Below are positions 14,759-17,528 of a stretch of DNA of 17,528 bases, piece after piece (the first letter of the stretch is position 1; the number at the start of each line of letters is the position of its first letter). The translations under genes were made by a program, and so were the position numbers. The stretch spans positions 1 through 17,528 of the forward strand of contig NJDO01000053.1 of NCBI GenBank assembly GCA_002254385.1, read 5' to 3'. The notes below the pieces were generated by a model. It searched no databases. It was not told where the DNA came from and was given only the letters and a program-made list of their open reading frames with translations. This DNA comes from Thermoplasmatales archaeon ex4484_6 (GTDB lineage: Archaea > Thermoplasmatota > Penumbrarchaeia > Penumbrarchaeales > Penumbrarchaeaceae).

Positions 14759-15805
14759 TCACCTTATCATGGGTATCTCCCATCTGTCAGGGGCCGGGAC
14801 ATGAGGCCGGGCCGGTCCTTTCCCTGCCTCGGCCCTTAGGTCCGCAAGCTCTATCTTGCCGTCGTCCATCCCCGTCACTATACCAATGAGGTCGACCATG
14901 TTTGTCCGGTCGGGCTCCTCCAGGTTCCCTATGAACACCGTCTTGTTGGATCCTATCCTGTGGAAGAGTGCGTCTATGAAGGGCTGTGTCGTATTCTCCC
15001 TGGTGCCCCGGGGGGTCACCAGATTGAGAATGAATCCCTTGCCCGTCTTCGGGTCCCTCTTCAGGAGTCCGCATGAGACGAACTCGTCCACGGCCGTCTC
15101 CGGGTCCGCCAGATAGGACCCGCCCACGAATATCGTCCCCTCGTTCCCCTCCTTGAAAACGGATCTCAGATCGGAGACCGTCAGGGACCTCTGGCTGTTC
15201 CCGTAGATGACGTTGGAGAGGGAGATGACCGTCCAGGAGAGAAGGGCGTCAAGGGCCTCCATGGTCCTTGAAAAGGGCTGGCTCCCGTTGATCTCCTGGA
15301 ACCTGTCCTGGTCTATTGTGAGCACGTTGAAGTTCCTTCTGAGCATCCGGTTCTTCGCATGGTTGGCTATCGTGCGCGGCATGGACTCGAGCGTGGAGGA
15401 GGGGATTATCAGGAAGTTTATGACAAGGGCCCCGAGCCCCTCCGCGGTGGAGGCTATCACGTGGCTGGCGCCGCTTGCCGTCCCCTTTCCCAGGGTCGCG
15501 ATCTGGACGACAAGTGGATAATCCTTCATGTATGGTTCGAGGTCCCTTCTCGCATCTTCCGCGGACTTCTCCCCGAGCTCCGTAAGGCCCATGGCCCCCT
15601 TTCCCCCGCAGAGTCTTCTTCCGATGAGGAATTTCGTATCGGCCCTCGTTCCCTCCAGGTCGGCCTCGTCCGTGGTGATGTACAGCGTGTCCACCACGTT
15701 CGTGGAGCCCTCGTGGACCATCCTCATGATCCTCTTGGCCCCGCTTCCGACACCTATCACCAGGACCTTTCCGGACCTGGGACGGGAGGAGCCCCTTCCA
15801 TGCAT
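14759..15805 (-). CDS. Divergent FtsZ/tubulin-superfamily protein
   Basis: This 348-residue protein aligns by eye with FtsZ over its whole length. T1 loop: VIGVGSGAKRIMRMV (16-30, FtsZ GVGGAGNN). T2: TTDEADL (44-50, FtsZ NTDAQAL). T3: LCGGKGAMGLTELGEKSAED (65-84, FtsZ LTRGLGAGANPEIGRKAAEE). The T4 phosphate loop is GKGTASG (106-112) instead of GGGTG(S/T)G. The T7 synergy loop is SLTVSDLRSVF (207-217) against NxDFADVRTVM: Asp212 is kept, but the first acidic residue is Thr209. The C-terminal domain follows (GTIFVGGS, LLKRDPKTGKGFILNLVTP, VDLIGIVTGMD), then an Ala/Pro/Gly linker and a terminal EIPMIR (343-348) recalling the FtsZ tail DIPAFLR. It may polymerise or act as a regulator with weak or absent GTPase activity. 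ATG 15805 follows a G-rich stretch. It is not a canonical cell-division FtsZ. Last gene of the RHH operon. Confidence 0.8.
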   Translation of the reverse strand: MHGRGSSRPRSGKVLVIGVGSGAKRIMRMVHEGSTNVVDTLYITTDEADLEGTRADTKFLIGRRLCGGKGAMGLTELGEKSAEDARRDLEPYMKDYPLVVQIATLGKGTASGASHVIASTAEGLGALVINFLIIPSSTLESMPRTIANHAKNRMLRRNFNVLTIDQDRFQEINGSQPFSRTMEALDALLSWTVISLSNVIYGNSQRSLTVSDLRSVFKEGNEGTIFVGGSYLADPETAVDEFVSCGLLKRDPKTGKGFILNLVTPRGTRENTTQPFIDALFHRIGSNKTVFIGNLEEPDRTNMVDLIGIVTGMDDGKIELADLRAEAGKGPARPHVPAPDRWEIPMIR

Positions 15806-15820
15806 TCGAAGACCCCCCCG

Positions 15821-16015
15821 TCACTTCGACCGGTATATATGGTGTTCAAGGTTCCCGTAGCGCTCCTCTATCACGTGAAGAGCCTGGGTGTACATGGCCA
15901 TGGCCCTGATGTACTCGGGTGTGTTCTTCGTGTTCTCCGCATACGAATTCAGCTGTTCCAGGTAGAGCAGGTCGCTCTTTGCTTTTTCGGTCAGGTCCTC
16001 ATCGAACTCCATCAT
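15821..16015 (-). CDS. Small helical protein of unknown function
   Basis: No family recognised. From ATG 16015 the protein is 64 residues, acidic at the N-terminus (MMEFDEDLTEKAKSD) and helical throughout, with Leu and Tyr at helix-like spacing (LLYLEQLNSY, YIRAMAMYTQALHVIEERY) and a basic-aromatic end (HHIYRSK). I chose ATG 16015 because AAAGGGGG ends six bases before it on the mRNA and the GC-rich third-position bias begins about there. The frame stays open to ATG 16129, which would add 38 residues of Gly/Pro/His-rich, probably disordered sequence and start seven bases after the RHH gene stop; this is a real alternative. It ends 15 bases before the FtsZ-like start. Placement suggests an adaptor for, or regulator of, the FtsZ-like protein; this is inference only. 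Confidence 0.65.
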   Translation of the reverse strand: MMEFDEDLTEKAKSDLLYLEQLNSYAENTKNTPEYIRAMAMYTQALHVIEERYGNLEHHIYRSK

Positions 16016-16136
16016 TTTTTTCCCCCTTTCAAGGTGCTGTTTGCCCGGATGGGCCCTCGGACCGCCGTCTTTTCCCCCGAATGCGGTCGGCTTCTGTGCG
16101 TATGAGGATGCGTGCATCCCTTGGTGCATCCCGTTA

Positions 16137-16520
16137 TCATGACTGCGACATGGCGTCCTGCTGCATCTCCACGGCCCTTGCGTCCATGTCGGATCTTGCC
16201 AGCTGAAGGTCCTCTTTCCTGTCCTGCTCGACGGTCCTTCTTATCTCGCGGACGCCTATATCGACGGCCTGCGAGAGGAGCATGACGAGCGTGGTCCCGT
16301 ACCCGTATGTGATGTGAAGCCTTGAAGCGGTCCTCATCGTTGCGGCGGATACCGGTATCTCCACCCTGTTCTCCCTTGTTATCATCTTCGTAGATACCAG
16401 ATTGTCAAGGGCCATCTGTATTACATCCGTCTTCGAGACCCCCGATTCCCTCGACACCCTCTCCAGTATTCCCAGATGAGAAGGGTCCAATCGAGCGGAT
16501 ATGGTGGTCTTCCCCGTCAT
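16137..16520 (-). CDS. Ribbon-helix-helix DNA-binding protein with C-terminal extension
   Basis: A 127-residue protein. Residues 5-42 form a ribbon-helix-helix (CopG/Arc/MetJ-like) domain: strand TTISARLD (5-12), helix HLGILERVSRES (15-26), turn GVSK, helix TDVIQMALDNLV (31-42). Such domains dimerise and insert the two-stranded ribbon into the DNA major groove. Residues 43-127 match no domain I know. They include ENRVEIPVSAATMRTASRL and a hydrophobic TTLVMLLSQAVDIGVREIRR segment that looks like a helix for oligomerisation, then a charged helical tail rich in Asp, Arg and Gln. ATG 16520 has GGGAG nine bases upstream. First gene of a three-gene operon; two inverted repeats lie between its TATA box and its start, consistent with autorepression. 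A partition-type DNA-binding role is the other possibility. Confidence 0.75.
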   Translation of the reverse strand: MTGKTTISARLDPSHLGILERVSRESGVSKTDVIQMALDNLVSTKMITRENRVEIPVSAATMRTASRLHITYGYGTTLVMLLSQAVDIGVREIRRTVEQDRKEDLQLARSDMDARAVEMQQDAMSQS

Positions 16521-16532
16521 TTATTTCAGCTC

Positions 16533-16548
16533 CCTTATCCCCATAAGG
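16533..16548 (-). promoter_or_regulatory. Hairpin overlapping the RHH gene ribosome-binding site
   Basis: CCTTAT (16533-16538) and ATAAGG (16543-16548) are perfect inverted arms around a four-base loop, which is GGGG on the mRNA strand. On the mRNA the 3' arm ATAAGG runs directly into GAG, so folding would occlude the AAGGGAG ribosome-binding site. The hairpin is seen; translational control is inferred. Confidence 0.45.
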
Positions 16549-16555
16549 CTGATGC

Positions 16556-16569
16556 AATACGGTTGTATT
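16556..16569. promoter_or_regulatory. Inverted repeat near the predicted RHH operon transcription start
   Basis: AATAC (16556-16560) and GTATT (16565-16569) are perfect arms with a GGTT spacer. It lies about 27 bases downstream of the probable TATA box, over the predicted transcription start. Ribbon-helix-helix dimers commonly bind short dyads of this kind, so it is a candidate operator for the downstream protein. Confidence 0.45.
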
Positions 16570-16587
16570 ACGACATTGGTCTTTCTG

Positions 16588-16605
16588 ATATAAAAATATA
16601 TTTCT
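16588..16605 (-). promoter_or_regulatory. Probable TATA box of the RHH/FtsZ-like operon
   Basis: The minus strand reads AATATATTTTTATATC, the strongest TATA-like stretch in the window. It is centred about 77 bases before the RHH start, so the leader would be about 50 bases, longer than for the housekeeping genes here, and would contain both dyads. Confidence 0.55.
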
Positions 16606-16656
16606 TTCAGTGAGCTCCCTGCTTCTGTCATTGGTTAGGGGAGGAAGGGGCATACT

Positions 16657-17064
16657 TTACACACGACTTATCATTTCAGGAAATTCTCTGGAATTTACTA
16701 TTTTGATCCCTTCCACTTCCTTCGTCACCAGCAGATCCTGATCTCCTGATATGAAATAATCAACTTCGGAAGCAATTGCGCATTCCAGTATATTGTTGTC
16801 TGCCGGATCCCTGCTTTTGATACCCATCTTTGTCTTGACCGATACCAACCTTGAAAATGAAAAATAGATTCTTAGGAGTTCATCCATCTCTTCTGTGGTC
16901 AAATTTAATTTTCGGTATTACAGCACTCTTTCCACTTCCGATAGAACGCCGATGGAAGTATGATTTTCAAGCATTCCATCCATGCACATGTCAATGATCT
17001 TTGATTCGTTACCGTTCCAAAGAATGCCCGACACATACACATTGGTGTCGATGACGACCTTCAT
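16657..17064 (-). pseudogene. PIN-domain toxin (VapC-like), interrupted by an in-frame TAA
   Basis: From ATG 17064 the frame reads MKVVIDTNVYVSGILW, the typical start of the PIN-family putative toxin group (COG1569-like), and runs through ILSEVERVL to codon 48. Codon 49 is TAA (16918-16920). The same frame then continues without any shift for 86 codons (YRKLNLTTEEMDELL, DPADNNILECAIAS, YFISGDQDLL) to a stop at 16657. In family members the residue after ERVL is an ordinary amino acid followed by a P/RK-(L/F) segment, so one base change explains the stop. Acidic residues of the metal site are all present across the two halves: Asp6, Glu43, Asp86/Asp89 and Asp108/Asp110. Intact it would be a magnesium-dependent RNase toxin. 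TTG 16902 could restart translation, but without a ribosome-binding site and without Asp6. The ATG directly abuts the antitoxin stop. A base-call error would make the gene intact. Confidence 0.8.
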
Positions 17065-17325
17065 TCAGTTTTCCCTTGCCTTCTTGACAGCTTCTTTCAC
17101 ATCATCTCTCGTGATGTCCATTTTCTGAATCCTTTCCCTGATCTTCGAAGTTGTCTCATCGAATTCCTGCTTCAGAGTGGAGGATCCGATCTTTTTGATG
17201 ACAAGTGTATCACCATCACCAATGGCAAGAAGTTCCTCTCCTTCTTTCAGGTCCATGCTCTTCCTCCAGGCAGCAGGGATCACTATCTGACCTTTTGATG
17301 ATACCTTGATTATCGAAGCGTGCAT
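17065..17325 (-). CDS. AbrB/MazE-family antitoxin
   Basis: An 86-residue antitoxin. Residues 3-47 form a SpoVT/AbrB swapped-hairpin domain: ASIIKVSSKGQIVIPAAWRK (3-22), then LKEGEELLAIGDGDTLVIKK (26-45). It binds DNA as a dimer. Residues 48-86 are charged and helical, the part that normally wraps and neutralises the cognate PIN toxin encoded immediately downstream (TGA then ATG with no gap). AAGGTGAT lies three bases before ATG 17325. A dyad at 17342-17357 is a plausible autoregulatory operator. Base composition is visibly more AT-rich than in the housekeeping genes, as often seen for horizontally moving toxin-antitoxin modules. Since the toxin frame is broken, this antitoxin may now be an orphan. 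Confidence 0.85.
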   Translation of the reverse strand: MHASIIKVSSKGQIVIPAAWRKSMDLKEGEELLAIGDGDTLVIKKIGSSTLKQEFDETTSKIRERIQKMDITRDDVKEAVKKAREN

Positions 17326-17341
17326 CGTATCACCTTAATAA

Positions 17342-17357
17342 GTAAGACATATCTTAC
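17342..17357. promoter_or_regulatory. Dyad upstream of the antitoxin gene (candidate operator)
   Basis: GTAAGA (17342-17347) and TCTTAC (17352-17357) are perfect six-base arms with spacer CATA. The site lies 17-32 bases before the antitoxin ATG, between its ribosome-binding site and the preceding gene stop. AbrB-type antitoxins usually repress their own operon through such sites. Confidence 0.5.
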
Positions 17358-17365
17358 ATTTCAAT

Positions 17366-17528
17366 TTACTTGTTATCAGCTTTCAAAATACCTTCAAGTT
17401 GTTTCACAATTACTGATAACCTCACGATATCTTTCTTCAAAACGATTCTTCCGTTGCTGATTACCACAATCTCCCCCCTCCGATCATTCTCGAAATCCTC
17501 CGAAGAAAAATCTTCAGGAGGTATAAAT
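17366..17528 (-). CDS. Partial CDS, C-terminus of an unrecognised protein
   Basis: One minus-strand frame stays open from the window edge to TAA at 17366-17368, giving 53 residues. The sequence ends with ISNGRIVLKKDIVRLSVIVK and QLEGILKADNK. It has amphipathic, helix-like spacing and no recognisable domain. The 5' end lies outside the window. A GTG codon 33 residues before the end, preceded by GGAGGGGGG, could instead be the start of a very short protein. The stop lies 41 bases before the antitoxin start, so the two could share a transcript. Confidence 0.45.
   Translation of the reverse strand, partial: FIPPEDFSSEDFENDRRGEIVVISNGRIVLKKDIVRLSVIVKQLEGILKADNK

Noticed and set aside
14759..16520. 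A classic TubZ-TubR partition locus
   Set aside because: The DNA-binding protein is ribbon-helix-helix rather than winged-helix, no iteron array is visible upstream, and the surroundings are chromosomal housekeeping genes. Kept only as a loose analogy.
16657..16902. A separate intact 81-residue gene starting at TTG 16902
   Set aside because: No ribosome-binding site precedes it, and it holds only the C-terminal half of a PIN domain whose first half lies in the same frame upstream of a TAA.

Overview
The window looks like a GC-rich archaeal chromosome segment. The evidence is an MptA-type GTP cyclohydrolase, TATA-like boxes roughly 36-42 bases upstream of several start codons, and Shine-Dalgarno sites of the GGAGGTGATCC type. 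A class such as Thermoplasmata would fit, but that is a guess from gene content. I see no CRISPR array, transposase, rRNA or tRNA.

Layout. 1-193 is an AT-rich upstream region with a duplicated 21-base element and a hairpin. 194-796 (+) encodes a C39-like cysteine peptidase. It converges on a long minus-strand block (802-11661) that reads, in transcription order: enolase, PRPP synthetase, MptA, a degenerate universal stress protein, AddB-like nuclease, AddA-like helicase-nuclease, and a calcineurin-like metallophosphoesterase. A divergent promoter region (about 11662-11824) separates enolase from a plus-strand block (11825-14755): a secreted or membrane protein with a zinc ribbon, a MazG-type pyrophosphohydrolase, imidazolonepropionase HutI, a small nitroreductase and a Nudix hydrolase. 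The last four are tightly packed and partly overlapping. 14759-16520 (-) is a three-gene operon: ribbon-helix-helix DNA-binding protein, small helical protein, divergent FtsZ/tubulin-family protein. 16657-17325 (-) is a more AT-rich toxin-antitoxin pair whose PIN toxin carries an in-frame TAA. The window ends inside an unrecognised partial gene.

How the parts fit. Enolase, PRPP synthetase and MptA supply glycolytic flux, PRPP and the first pterin intermediate. AddB and AddA overlap by 4 bases and form a bacterial-style DNA-end resection machine, unusual for an archaeon. MazG, nitroreductase and Nudix suggest nucleotide or metabolite house-cleaning, with HutI embedded among them.

The most novel-looking unit is the RHH / small protein / FtsZ-like operon. 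The FtsZ-like protein spans the whole FtsZ fold and ends in a peptide like the FtsZ C-terminal tail. However, its phosphate loop (GKGTASG) and its T7 catalytic loop (SLTVSD) both depart from consensus. Two inverted repeats lie between the operon's TATA box and its first start codon.
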